Shown one piece after another: positions 23,902 to 35,471 of a stretch of DNA of 64,000 nt (the stretch's first letter is position 1; every line of letters starts with the position of its first letter). Location: positions 8,624,610 to 8,688,609 of the forward strand of contig JAJEKV010000023.1 in assembly GCA_021234155.1 (NCBI GenBank), read 5' to 3'. The DNA comes from Isoetes taiwanensis. Taxonomy: Eukaryota > Streptophyta > Lycopodiopsida > Isoetales > Isoetaceae. The translations under genes and the position numbers were made by a program. The notes under the pieces are model-generated. The model saw only the letters and a program-made list of their open reading frames with translations. It was not told the origin of the DNA and searched no databases.

Positions 23902-24596
23902 TTAGGCACAGCTTCCCACAATTGCTACGTTGTCCAAGTACGGATACACAATTGAGTTACTAGTAAGAGCTTTTCCATAAACACCAAAGGACTCTGATAC
24001 GACAACACCATTAGAATCTTTCACTTTAACACCAGCGCTCTCAAAAGACCAAGGCGAGCTTGACGAGTATCTAACTTTAGCAGCGCAAACGTTTTTGAAA
24101 CAGGGCTGGTTTTGGAATGTGAAAGTATCGATATGCAAAGCCTCAAAATCATCAACACCAGGGTTGTCAAGGCTTGGGAAGTCTAGAAAAGAAGACTGCC
24201 CATCATACACTCGCACACCGACTTCGCCATCAGTGCCTTTATCCCCTGTTGCTATTTTTATCTCGATTGTGCAATCCCCTTTTCCCTGTGTCTGTTAGGC
24301 AGGCCAGAGTGAAAAATCTTGAAGCATGTGATGCAGCATAAGAAATAGAAAAATAGAACAAAATAGCATAAAATATAAGAGATCAATTGCTCATATCTTT
24401 TTTGTGAAGAATTTTTACCTGATGATGCTGGTGCTACATGAAATGAAAGACAATGGTTATTTACCTCAATCTTCTCGTTCGCCGTAGTCGGCATAACAAT
24501 ATGATCATCTTTGGTTGATCTTTGCGCAGCAGATGAAGCAAACAACATCATCAAGAGCATCATTATGCTACTACCAGATAATGTTAACAATGCCAT
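23902..24596 (-). CDS. secreted PLAT/ATS3-like protein, copy H
   Basis: Exons 24419-24596 and 23902-24278 give an intact frame with signal peptide and domain. Differences from E: MRPML upstream of the start, STKDDH and EVNNHC in the linker. The CACAG acceptor and both donors are present. About 15 bp of the 3' flank (around 23876) is deleted relative to other units, which removes part of TTATTTGCTGCAATAG. Confidence 0.8.
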
Positions 24597-25011
24597 GTTT
24601 CTCCCAAGATGATGCAAATCAAGCATTGGTCGCATCTATATATCTTGTTTCCAATGCATTATGGACGTGGCATGCATGCATAGTAGACTTTTCGCATGCA
24701 TGCATGCATGGTTTCGTAACCCTCCATATTTATCACTTTATCTCGAATCATCCATTAGGTTTCCAATGAAGATTCTAGACGATCAAATGCCTTTGTTTTT
24801 TTGCAAAAAAACTATTGTCCGTCGGATTTGCAATCTTCCTTCTCTAGTTTGCTCTTTCTCACCAATTTGGGCTTACTCCGGAAGCAGCTGCCATTTTTTT
24901 GTTGCCCAGAGATGTCTTTTTGCATGCACTTACTGAAATATATCGGTGAAGCCAACTTAGAGCATAGTGAACTGTAGATACCTTTGAGTTTTTGTCGTAG
25001 ATTCCTCAACA

Positions 25012-25332
25012 GGGTAAAAGCATGTTAGGGTGTCCCTTAAAAAGTATTATTTAGTGACTAAAAAAGTACCTAAAAAGGTACCCAGGACTGGGTACTGGGT
25101 ACCCGTGTAATATCTCAATAAAAGTTACATTTTAGAACTTTTATATATATTTTGGTCTCCGGTAGCATTATCTTTATCTTAACTTTGAATATTAATGTGT
25201 CCTTGACTTTTATTTTGGACCTTTGTACTAGTTTTAAGGAAAATAAAAATGAGAAAGTACCCAGTTCGGAAGTACCTAGTGTATGTACTTTTGCAGGTTC
25301 CAAAAGTGGTACACCCTAACATGCTTTTACCC
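25012..25332. mobile_element. 321-bp MITE, same terminal family, 4-bp target duplication
   Basis: Inverted ends start GGGTAAAAGCATGTTAGG and are perfect for 22 bp. The target duplication is AACA at 25008-25011 and 25333-25336, and undisturbed units read CTCAACAAGC. The interior differs from the element at 22410 and contains several GGTACY motifs. It interrupts the spacer, not a gene. Confidence 0.85.
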
Positions 25333-25605
25333 AACAAGCTTATATGAGCAACACGAAGATAGCATATCCTTCTTAGTTCTGAGATTGCCTCCATTTATAC
25401 ATGCTTTGAGGCAACTCAGACTTCTCTTTGGCTTTAAAACCTGCCACTCGACTTTCAAATACCATGGAAATAGAGTTTTCATAGAACAATCAAGGGAAAC
25501 CATTTGCATTGTTTGAAACAACAAACTTAGACAAAGCTTTTTTTGTTTAAAAAGGATAGTCATTCTCCATTTTAGACATGAGAGTGCTGGGCTACAATTG
25601 AAAGA

Positions 25606-25727
25606 GGCTATCTGTTATGCCTGTACTGAGGAGAAAAGGTCTATGGCTATTTCAAGGGCATTCGAGGCTATCCGTTATGCCTGTATTGAGGAGAAAAGGT
25701 CTATGGCTATTTCAAGGGCATTCGAGA
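25606..25727. repeat. about 60-bp tandem duplication in the spacer
   Basis: The segment from GAGGCTATC to GGGCATTC occurs twice in a row here with two mismatches; ordinary units carry it once. A decayed form of the same duplication is at 23173-23292, so the unit pair upstream of H and I descends from one event. Confidence 0.7.
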
Positions 25728-26334
25728 AGCTATATGGAATAGGCATATGCCATACCTTCAATGAGGAGGTTTTAACTAACATTTTGGAGTTCATGAATAA
25801 CTATGAGTTTGTATAGGCACTTACGTTGTGAAGGTCTACGCTTATGCAGGCAAGAAGTAGATTCCTTTATTGCATGGAATGATTTCTTTACTTCGAATGA
25901 TGAATAAAAAGTGCTTATGTATTCTTTCAACGAGCTTCTTGAGGGCATATGCACTTCCTAGCCCATCACCGAGGACGCTGGGACACAATCATTTGTCAAA
26001 CATCCCAATATCTTGCATTACAATTTCTACACAGTGATAATTTCTACAGAACGACCACAACACTGTGAATGAAAACTCTGTCAAATAGAAATATCGGAAT
26101 CAAGAAAATGAACTTTGTGTTCCCATGTTTGGGGCCCAAGACTATCTCCTATGCTCTATATTGATTTACAAGAGCAACTCAAAAGTAAAATGTAAAACAA
26201 CACAAAATTATCTCATCTTATGCTACAAACTACATCAGCGCCATGTTTAATACATCTACACTAGATATTTATTGTCATATACATACTATGATGAATATAC
26301 AAAACTTGTAAACATTCATCATCTTACATTGTAA

Positions 26335-27029
26335 TTAGGCACAGCTTCCCACAATTGCTACGTTGTCCAAGTACGGATACACAATTGAGTTACTAGTAAG
26401 AGCTTTTCCATAGACACCAAAGGACTCTGATACGACAACACCATTAGAATCTTTCACTTTAACACCAGCGCTCTCAAAAGACCAAGGCGAGCTTGACGAG
26501 TATCTAACTTTAGCAGCGCAAACGTTTTTGAAACAGGGCTGGTTTTGGAATGTGAAAGTATCGATATGCAAAGCCTCAAAATCATCAACACCAGGGTTGT
26601 CAAGGCTTGGGAAGTCTAGAAAAGAAGACTGCCCATCATACACTCGCACACCGACTTCGCCATCAGTGCCTTTATCCCCTGTTGCTATTTTTATCTCGAT
26701 TGTGCAATCCCCTTTTCCCTGTGTCTGTTAGGCAGGCCAGAGTGAAAAATCTTGAAGCATGTGATGCAGCATAAGAAATAGAAAAATAGAACAAAAGAGC
26801 ATAAAATATAAGAGATCAATTGCCCATATCTTTTTTGTGAAGAATTTTTACCTGATGATGCTGGTGCTACATGAAATGAAAGACAATGGTTATTTACCTC
26901 AATCTTCTCGTTCGCCGTAGTCGGCATAACAATATGATCATCTTTGGTTGATCTTTGCGCAGCAGATGAAGCAAACAACATCATCAAGAGCATCATTATG
27001 CTACTACCAGATAATGTTAACAATGCCAT
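26335..27029 (-). CDS. secreted PLAT/ATS3-like protein, copy I
   Basis: Exons 26852-27029 and 26335-26711, intact and nearly identical to copy H (shared STKDDH, EVNNHC and the 3'-flank deletion). It is the last minus-strand copy before the inversion junction. Promoter present; one RY block reads CATGCATGGAT at 27110, a private change. Confidence 0.8.
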
Positions 27030-27945
27030 GTTTCTCCCAAGATGATGCAAATCAAGCATTGGTCGCATCTATATATCTTGTTTCCAATGCATTATGGACG
27101 TGGCATGCATGGATAGTAGACTTTTCGCATGCATGCATGCATGGTTTCGTAACCCTCCATATTTATCACTTTATCTCGAATCATCCATTAGGTTTCCAAT
27201 GAAGATTCTAGACGATCAAATGCCTTTGTTTTTTTGCAAAAAAACTATTGTCCGTCGGATTTGCAATCTTCCTTCTCTAGTTTGCTCTTTCTCACCAATT
27301 TGGGCTTACTCGGGAAGGAGCTGCCATTTTTTTGTTGCCCAGAGATGTCTTTTTGCATGCACTTACTGAAATATATCGGTGAAGCCAACTTAGAGCATGG
27401 TGAACTGTAGATACCTTTGAGTTTTTGTCGTAGATTCCTCAACAAGCTTATATGAGCAACACGAAGATAGCATATCCTTCTTAGTTCTGAGATTGCCTCC
27501 ATTTATACATGCTTTGAGGCAACTCAGACTTCTCTTTGGCTTTAAAACCTGCCACTCGACTTTCAAATACCATGGAAATAGAGTTTTCATAGAACAATCA
27601 AGGGAAACCATTTGCATTGTTTGAAACAACAAACTTAGACAAAGCGTTTTTTGTTTAAAAAGGATAGTCATTCTCCATTTTAGACATGAGAGTGCTGGGC
27701 TACAATTGAAAGAGGCTATCCGTTATGCCTGTACTGAGGAGAAAAGGTCTATGGCTATTTCAAGGGCATTCGAGACTGCTTATAAAACAAATTTAGAAGC
27801 TATATGGAATAGGCATATGCCATACCTTCAATGAGGAGGTTTTAACTAACATTTTGGAGTTCATGAATAACTATGAGTTTGTATAGGCACTTAGGTTGTG
27901 AAGGTCTACGCTTATGCAGGCAAGAAGTAGATTCCTTTATTGCAT

Positions 27946-27949
27946 GGAT
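27946..27949. other. inversion junction 1
   Basis: Array spacer in the left orientation (ending TTATTGCATGGA) joins directly to the interior of the retroposed coiled-coil sequence (GATCAGTGTTAG), with GA shared by both sides. To the right of the retroposed block the array runs in the opposite orientation. The first 517 bp of the retroposed block, present in its two other copies, are missing at this junction. Confidence 0.8.
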
Positions 27950-29390
27950 CAGTGTTAGAAGACCAGTCTGCCACTCTGCTCATAGAAGCTGCCACTGCTT
28001 CTTGAATTCTAGTTTCTCGTATCATAAGCAAGCAAATTATCCTGTACATTAAACTGGATCTGATGCTGCATTGTCGGGGTAAGCTTTCAATCTGAAGCTG
28101 GCTAGACAAAGCATATGCCTAGCCGCTAGACTCCTCCCTTTAAAGCCCAGTGCAAGATGTATAGATATCAGCAAAACCCTAGCTCGGCAATCCAATCCAG
28201 TCTAATCCATTCAACCTACTTGCATTACATACTAAAGAAGACCAAAACTGCATAAGTACCTGATCTTTCTCTAAACCATAAATTTAGTCTTTCCGCCAGC
28301 AGAAAAGGGTAAGAATAAACCAGAACATTCTAAATCACTTCAAGATTGTATTTCTTTAGATAAGCTTATCCAGAAAGAACTCAAGAACTTAACCTGCTTC
28401 AATTTGCATCAATTCAGCCTATATTTTTCAATCAATCCCAGGTCGACCCAGCCGTAGAAAAATCTTTTACTTGGATCCATCAACAAACCAAGGAAGAAAT
28501 GAACTAATACGGCAAAAAGAAACAAAGTTGAAGATCGCCTCTGGGTTACATCTCAAGAAAGCCTGGAACAAACTTGTGAAGGACCAGTCTCAAAGCAAAA
28601 GAATGTCCTGGCCTGGCCACCATCCCCAAGAATCTCCTCTTCATGCTTCGCTGCTGATCCGAAGGCAAGGAGAAGCGGCGGTAGCCTCTCCCGCAAACGA
28701 CCTAGATAGCTGGAAGGAGTAGAGAAGTCCACCGGGATGTTGGTGGCAATGTCAAGATATCCCTCCTGTTTGGTTTGGGCCTCCTCAATAGATTGAACCG
28801 CTGCTTGGAGCTGATGTTCAAGGTCACGGATCCGATGCTCTTTTTCTAACAAAAGACGGGACTGATCACGGACCCGTTTACCAGGAAGCGTGGCATGTGA
28901 AGAGGATTGCCCCGGAGTATGGAGGCGAAGCGTGGCAATCTCCGCGTCATCGATGACCTTTTGTTTCTGAGCCTCCAAAAGCTGAGTCTGGAGGGACGTT
29001 AACTGATTGGTGAGCGTGGAAAGTTGAGCTTCAAGGGAGGTGAGTCGAGCTTCACGCTCAGTGAGATTTTGAACTTGAGTGCTGTAATTGTCACAAAGCT
29101 CTGAGTACAAGGTGTCTAGCTTAGCAATGTGTTTCTCCTTGTCACTCAGAAGGGTATCTTTGGACTTGTTCTGTTCCAATAAGTCCTGAATTTCAGTTTG
29201 GAGCTGCGCCTGCTGATCTGTAAGTAGGCGGGTCTGATCCTGAGCACTGGTGAGAGCTATACGGGCCTGTAATAGAGCCGCGTGCTTTTCTTGAAGTTGG
29301 GCTTCCAGGGTTTGAACATGGGCAGTGGCAGCTTGAAGGTCTCTTTGAACAGCATCGGAAGCCTCCAGGGACGCATGACCATCGTCTAGA
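27948..29390 (-). mobile_element. retroposed coiled-coil sequence, copy 1, truncated at its 3' end
   Basis: Minus-strand retroposed block, 98-99% like copies 2 and 3 where comparable, cut by the inversion junction so that its 3' part and poly(A) tail are missing. Its 5' end abuts ATCGTCTAGAATC at 29391, the same target sequence as in the other copies. The region 27,950-28,550 is non-coding 3' sequence. Confidence 0.75.
28553..29390 (-). CDS. coiled-coil protein fragment, 5'-truncated
   Basis: About 279 codons are open from the 5' edge of the retroposed block to the stop at 28553. The frame stays open upstream to an ATG at 29503, but that part is PLAT promoter sequence and not original. The protein is a long heptad coiled coil rich in Q, L, E and A, with DKEKHIAKLDTLYSELCDNY and LEHQLQAAVQSIEEAQTK as examples, followed by a proline-containing tail. 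There are no RT, nuclease or zinc-knuckle motifs. It could be ORF1 or gag of an unidentified retroelement, or a host coiled-coil transcript copied into DNA. This is the only one of the three copies with an unbroken frame. Confidence 0.5.
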
Positions 29391-29567
29391 ATCTTCATTG
29401 GAAACCTAATGGATGATTCGAGATAAAGTGATAAATATGGAGGGTTACGAAACCATGCATGCATGCATGCGAAAAGTCTACTATGCATGCATGCCACGTC
29501 CATAATGCATTGGAAACAAGATATATAGATGCAACCAATGCTTGATTTGCATCATCTTGGGAGAAAC

Positions 29568-30254
29568 ATGGCATTGTTAACATTATCTGGTAGTAGCATA
29601 ATGATGCTCTTGATGATGTTTGCTTCATCTGTTGCGCAAAGATCAACCAAAGAAGATCATATTGTTATGCCGACTACGGCGAACGAGAAGATTGAGGTAA
29701 ATAGCCATTGTCTTTCATTTCATGTAGCACCAGCATCATCAGGTAAAAATTCTTCACAAAAAAGATATGGGCAATTGATCTCTTATATTTTATGCTCTTT
29801 TGTTCTATTTTTCTATTTCTTATGCTGCATCACATGCTTCAAGATTTTTCACTCGGCCCGCCCTAACGCAACCACGGGAAAAGGGGATTGATAAAAATAG
29901 CAACAGGGGATAAAGGCACTGATGGCGAAGTGGGTGTGCGAGTGTATGATGGGCAGTCTTCTTTTCTAGACTTCCCAAGCCTTGACAACCCTGGTGTTGA
30001 TGATTTTGAGGCTTTGCATATCGATACTTTCACATTCCAAAACCAGCCCCTGTTTAAAAACGCGTTTGCTTTTTGCTAAAGTTAGATACTCGTCACGCTC
30101 GCCTTGGTCTTTTGAGAGCGCTGGTGTTAAAGTGAAAGATTCTAATGGTGTTGTCGTATCAGAGTCCTTTGGTGTCTATGGAAAAGCTCTTACTAGTAAC
30201 TCAATTGTGTATCCGTACTTGGACAACGTAGCAATTGTGGGAAGCTGTGCCTAA
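29568..30254 (+). pseudogene. PLAT copy J, broken exon 2
   Basis: Exon 1 (29568-29742) is intact but one Leu codon shorter than in left copies. Exon 2 has a 10-bp deletion that removes the codons for the first Cys and beta-strand (CACAATCGAG is missing after GGGGATTG) and further lesions near 30050-30080 that break the frame. The deletion is shared with K and L. Confidence 0.75.
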
Positions 30255-31472
30255 TTACAATGTAAGATGATGAATGTTTACATTCTATTGCAGCAAATAA
30301 GTTTTGTATATTCATCATAGTATATATATGATAATAAATATCTAGTGCAGATGTATTAAACATGGCGCTGATGTATTTTGTAGCATAAGATGAGATAATT
30401 TTGTGTTGTTTTACATTTTACTTTTGAGTTGCTCCTGTAAATCAATATAGAGCATAGGAGATAGTCTTAGGCCCCAAACATGGGAACACAAAGTTCATTT
30501 TCTTGATTCCGATATTTCTATTTGTGAGTTTTCATTCACGTGTTGTTGTGGTCGTTCTGTAGAAATTATCACTGTGTAGAAATTGTAATGCAAGATATCG
30601 GGATGTCTGACAAATGATTGTATCCCAGCGTCCTCGATGATGAGCTAGGAAGTGCATATGCCCTCAAGAAGCTCGTTGAAAGAATCCATAAGCACTTTTT
30701 ATTATCATCCGAAGTAAAGAAATCATTCCATGCAATAAAGGAATCTACTTCTTGCCTGCATAAGCGTAGACCTTCACAACGTAAGTGCCTATACAAACTC
30801 ATAGTTATTCATGAACTCCAAAATGTTAGTTAAAACCTCCTCATTGAAGGTATGGCATATGCCTATTCCATATAGCTTCTAAATTTGTTTTATAAGCAGT
30901 CTCGAATGCCCTTGAAATAGCCATAGACATTTTCTCCTCAGTACAGGCATAACGGATAGCCTCTTTCAATTGTAGCCCAAAGACTCTCATGTCTAAAATG
31001 GAGAATGACTATCCTTTTTAAACAAAAAAAGCTTTGTCTAAGTTTGTTGTTTCAAACAATGCAAATGGTTTCCCTTGATTGTTCTATGAAAACTCTATTT
31101 CCATGGTATTTGAAAGTCGAGTGGCAGGTTTTAAAGCCAAAGAGAAGTCTGAGTTGCCTCAAGGCATGTATAAATGGAGGCAATCTCAGAACTAAGAAGG
31201 ATATGCTATCTTCGTGTTGCTCATATAAGCTTGTTGAGGAATCTACGACAAAAACTCAAAGGTATCTACAGTTCACCATGCTCTAAGTTGGCTTCACCGA
31301 TATATTTCAGTAAGTGCATGCAAAAAGACATCTCTGGGCAACAAAAAAATGGCAGCTCCTTCCCGAGTAAGCCCAAATTGGTGAGAAAGAGCAAACTAGA
31401 GAAGGAAGATTGCAAATCCGACGGACAATAGTTTTTTTGCAAAAAAACAAAGGCATTTGATCGTCTAGAATC

Positions 31473-33421
31473 TTTTTTTTTTTTTTTTTGAAGGAGGAGC
31501 GGGCGCTTTTTATTCATATGATAGGAAGAATTACATCAACGATCCCACATGGATCTTATAGGAAGTATTTCTGCACATATATGAAAAGTACAACATATAA
31601 TGTTTCAACTTTCATAGAGGACTACTACAGGAGAAGCCTCAACATCTTCACCCTCCATGAACTGAAACTTATTGAATTGAGCAGCAATAAAACCAAAGAG
31701 ATATCAGATAGAGGTCACAGAACCTTTCAGTATCCTCTGAATCAAGACGAAAGGGTCACCCTGTAGAGGGCGTCTTCCACTTCCATTATCCATCAAGGAG
31801 CCCATACATCCTCAACTGTATGTAGATCAAGGAGCCCATACATCCTCGACCATATGCAGAAGACAACATGAAACAGCCACCATCACTTCTACCTGTATAT
31901 AACTTTGGAAGTGGGATAGGTGGACAAGCCCTATCACCAAGCTGCATTACTCTTACCATGACACTAAAAATATGATAAAGAAAAGTATAGATCAGTGTTA
32001 GAAGAGCAGTCTGCCACTCTGCTCATAGAAGCTGCCACTGCTTCTTGAATTCTAGTTTCTCGTATCATAAGCAAGCAAATTATCCTGTACATTAAACTGG
32101 ATCTGATGCTGCATTGTCGGGGTAAGCTTTCAATCTGAAGCTGGCTAGACAAAGCATATGCCCAGCCGCTAGACTCCTCCCTTTAAAGCCCAGTGCAAGA
32201 TGTATAGATATCAGCAAAACCCTAGCTCGGCAATCCAATCCAGTCTAATCCATTCAACCTACTTGCATTACATACTAAAGAAGACCAAAACTGCATAAGT
32301 ACCTGATCTTTCTCTAAACCATAAATTTAGTCTTTCCGCCAGCAGAAAAGGGTAAGAATAAACCAGAACATTCTAAATCACTTCAAGATTGTATTTCTTT
32401 AGATAAGCTTATCCAGAAAGAACTCAAGAACTTAACCTGCTTCAATTTGCATCAATTCAGCCTATATTTTTCAATCAATCCCAGGTCGACCCAGCCGTAG
32501 AAAAATCTTTTACTTGGATCCATCAACAGCTGCAAGGAAGAAATGAACTAATACGGCAAAAAAGAAACAAAGTTGAAGATCGCCTACAGGTTACATCTCA
32601 AGAAAGCCTGGAACAAACTTGTGAAGGACCAGTCTCAAAGCAAAAGAATGTCCTGGCCTGGCCACCATCCCCAAGAATCTCCTCTTCATGCTTCGCTGCT
32701 GATCCGAAGGCAAGGAGAAGCGGCGGTAGCCTCTCCCGCAAACGACCTAGATAGCTGGAAGGAGTAGAGAAGTCCACCGGGATGTTGGTGGCAATGTCAA
32801 GATATCCCTCCTGTTTGGTTTGGGCCTCCTCAATAGATTGAACTGCTTGCTGGAGCTGATGTTCAAGGTCACGGATCCGATGCTCTTTTTCTAACAAAAG
32901 ACGGGACTGATCACGGACCCGTTTACCAGGAAGCGTGGCATGTGAAGAGGATTGCCCCGGAGTATGGAGGCGAAGCGTGGCAATCTCCGCGTCATCGATG
33001 ACCTTTTGTTTCTGAGCCTCCAAAAGCCGAAGTGCGGAGGGGCGTTAACCGATTGGTGGCGTGGGAAAGCCGAGCTTCAAGGGAGGTGAGTCGAGCTTCA
33101 CGCCGGTGAGATTTTGAACTTGAGTCTTTGTAATTGTCACAAAGCTCGAGTACAAGGTGTCTAGCTTAGCAATGTGTTTCTCCTTGTCTTTCGAAGGGTA
33201 TCTTTGGACTTGTTCTGTTCCAATAAGTCCCGAATTTCAGTTTGGGAGCGCTGCTGATCCGTAAGTAGGGCGGGTCTGATCCCGAGCACCGGTGAGAGCT
33301 ATACTGGGCTGTAATAGAGCCGCGTGCTTTTCTTGAAGTTGGGCTTCCGGGGTTTGAACATGGGCGTGGCGGCTTGAAGGTCTCTTTGAACAACATCGGA
33401 AGCCTCGAGGGGACGATGACC
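31473..33421 (-). mobile_element. retroposed coiled-coil sequence, copy 2, with poly(A) tail and target duplication
   Basis: A T-run at 31473-31489, seen as poly(A) on the minus strand and preceded there by AATAAA, marks the 3' end. ATCGTCTAGAATC flanks both sides (31460-31472 and 33422-33434) and occurs once in units without the insert. It is therefore an L1-type retroposition product of about 1.95 kb. The coiled-coil frame (32598-33420) is broken by many small changes between 33020 and 33420, nearly all at CAG/CTG triplets. The 3' part (31490-32590) is non-coding. Confidence 0.8.
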
Positions 33422-33608
33422 ATCGTCTAGAATCTTCATTGGAAACCTAATGGATGATTCGAGATAAAGTGATAAATATGGAGGGTTCTGAAACCATGCA
33501 TGCATGCATGCGAAAAGTCTACTATGCATGCATGCCACGTCCATAATGCATTGGAAACAAGATATATAGATGCAACCAATGCTTGATTTGCATCATCTTG
33601 GGAGAAAC

Positions 33609-34265
33609 ATGGCATTGTTAACATTATCTGGTAGTAGCATAATGATGCTCTTGATGATGTTTGCTTCATCTGTTGCGCAAAGATCAACCAAAGAAGATCA
33701 TATTGTTATGCCGACCTACGTGAACGAGAAGATTGAGGTAAATAGCCATTGTCTTTCATTTCATGTAGCACCAGCATCATCAGGTAAAAATTCTTCACAA
33801 AAAAGATATGGGCAATTGATCTCTTATATTTTATGCTCTTTTGTTCTATTTTTCTATTTCTTATGCCTAACAGACACAGGGAAAAGGGGATTGATAAAAA
33901 TAGCAACAGGGGATAAAGGCACTGATGGCGAAGTGGGTGTGCGAGTGTATGATGGGCAGTCTTCTTTTCTAGACTTCCCAAGCCTTGACAACCCTGGTGT
34001 TGATGATTTTGAGGCTTTGCATATCGATACTTTCACATTCCAAAACCAGCCCTGTTTCAAAAACGTTTGCGCTGCTAAAGTTAGATACTCGTCAAGCTCG
34101 CCTTGGTCTTTTGAGAGCGCTGGTGTTAAAGTGAAAGATTCTAATGGTGCTGTCGTATCAGAGTCCTTTGGTGTCTATGGAAAAGCTCTTACTAGTAACT
34201 CAATTGTGTATCCGTACTTGGACAACGTAGCAATTGTGGGGAAGTCGTGCCTAATTACAATGTAA
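33609..34265 (+). pseudogene. PLAT copy K, intron shortened, read-through frame
   Basis: The intron has lost about 35 bp including its usual acceptor region, and the 10-bp exon 2 deletion is present. By chance the frame is open without splicing from the ATG at 33609 through the former intron into the PLAT domain. That would give about 218 residues with a hydrophobic insert (ILCSFVLFFYFLC). The last residues are altered by a one-base change near 34243. I treat it as a pseudogene, though an intron-retained product is possible. Confidence 0.6.
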
Positions 34266-35471
34266 GATGATGAATGTTTACATTCTATTGCAGCAAATAA
34301 GTTTTGTATATTCATCATAGTATATATATGATAATAAATATCTAGTGCAGATGTATTAAACATGGCGCTGATGTATTTTGTAGCATAAGATGAGATAATT
34401 TTGTGTTGTTTTACATTTTACTTTTGAGTTGCTCCTGTAAATCAATATAGAGCATAGGAGATAGTCTTAGGCCCCAAACATGGGAACACAAAGTTCATTT
34501 TCTTGATTCCGATATTTCTATTTGACAGAGTTTTCATTCACAGTGTTGTGGTCGTTCTGTAGAAATTATCACTGTGTAGAAATTGTAATGCAAGATATCG
34601 GGATGTCTGACAAATGATTGTATCCCAGCGTCCTCGATGATGAGCTAGGAAGTGCATATGCCCTCAAGAAGCTCGTTGAAAGAATCCATAAGCACTTTTT
34701 ATTATCATCCGAAGTAAAGAAATCATTCCATGCAATAAAGGAATCTACTTCTTGCCTGCATAAGCGTAGACCTTCACAACGTAAGTGCCTATACAAACTC
34801 ATAGTTATTCATGAACTCCAAAATGTTAGTTAAAACCTCCTCATTGAAGGTATGGCATATGCCTATTCCATATAGCTTCTAAATTTGTTTTATAAGCAGT
34901 CTCGAATGCCCTTGAAATAGCCATAGACATTTTCTCCTCAGTACAGGCATAACGGATAGCCTCTTTCAATTGTAGCCCAGCACTCTCATGTCTAAAATGG
35001 AGAATGACTATCCTTTTTAAACAAAAAAAGCTTTGTCTAAGTTTGTTGTTTCAAACAATGCAAATGGTTTCCCTTGATTGTTCTATGAAAACTCTATTTC
35101 CATGGTATTTGAAAGTCGAGTGGCAGGTTTTAAAGCCAAAGAGAAGTCTGAGTTGCCTCAAGGCATGTATAAATGGAGGCAATCTCAGAACTAAGAAGGA
35201 TATGCTATCTTCGTGTTGCTCATATAAGCTTGTTGAGGAATCTACGACAAAAACTCAAAGGTATCTACAGTTCACCATGCTCTAAGTTGGCTTCACCGAT
35301 ATATTTCAGTAAGTGCATGCAAAAAGACATCTCTGGGCAACAAAAAAATGGCAGCTCCTTCCCGAGTAAGCCCAAATTGGTGAGAAAGAGCAAACTAGAG
35401 AAGGAAGATTGCAAATCCGACGGACAATAGTTTTTTTGCAAAAAAACAAAGGCATTTGATCGTCTAGAATC

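Larger units (their letters stand above)
6330..27947 (-). repeat. tandem array of PLAT-gene units, minus orientation
   Basis: Units of about 2.05 kb recur head to tail. Each carries promoter, PLAT gene, 3' flank and about 1 kb of spacer. Stop-codon positions of copies E, F and G (17429, 19477, 21525) are exactly 2,048 bp apart; D to E is 2,085 and G to H is 2,377, the latter including a 249-bp MITE. Units at the left end (7-14 kb) are more divergent and some are truncated. Copies A and D read SSNSIVYQYLDN near the C-terminus, while E to I read TSNSIVYPYLDN, which marks a younger subfamily boundary between D and E. Confidence 0.9.

Noticed and set aside
28553-29503. The 316-codon frame as a complete native gene
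   Set aside because: Its first 38 or so codons are PLAT promoter sequence and the retroposed part begins at 29390, so the natural 5' end is missing.
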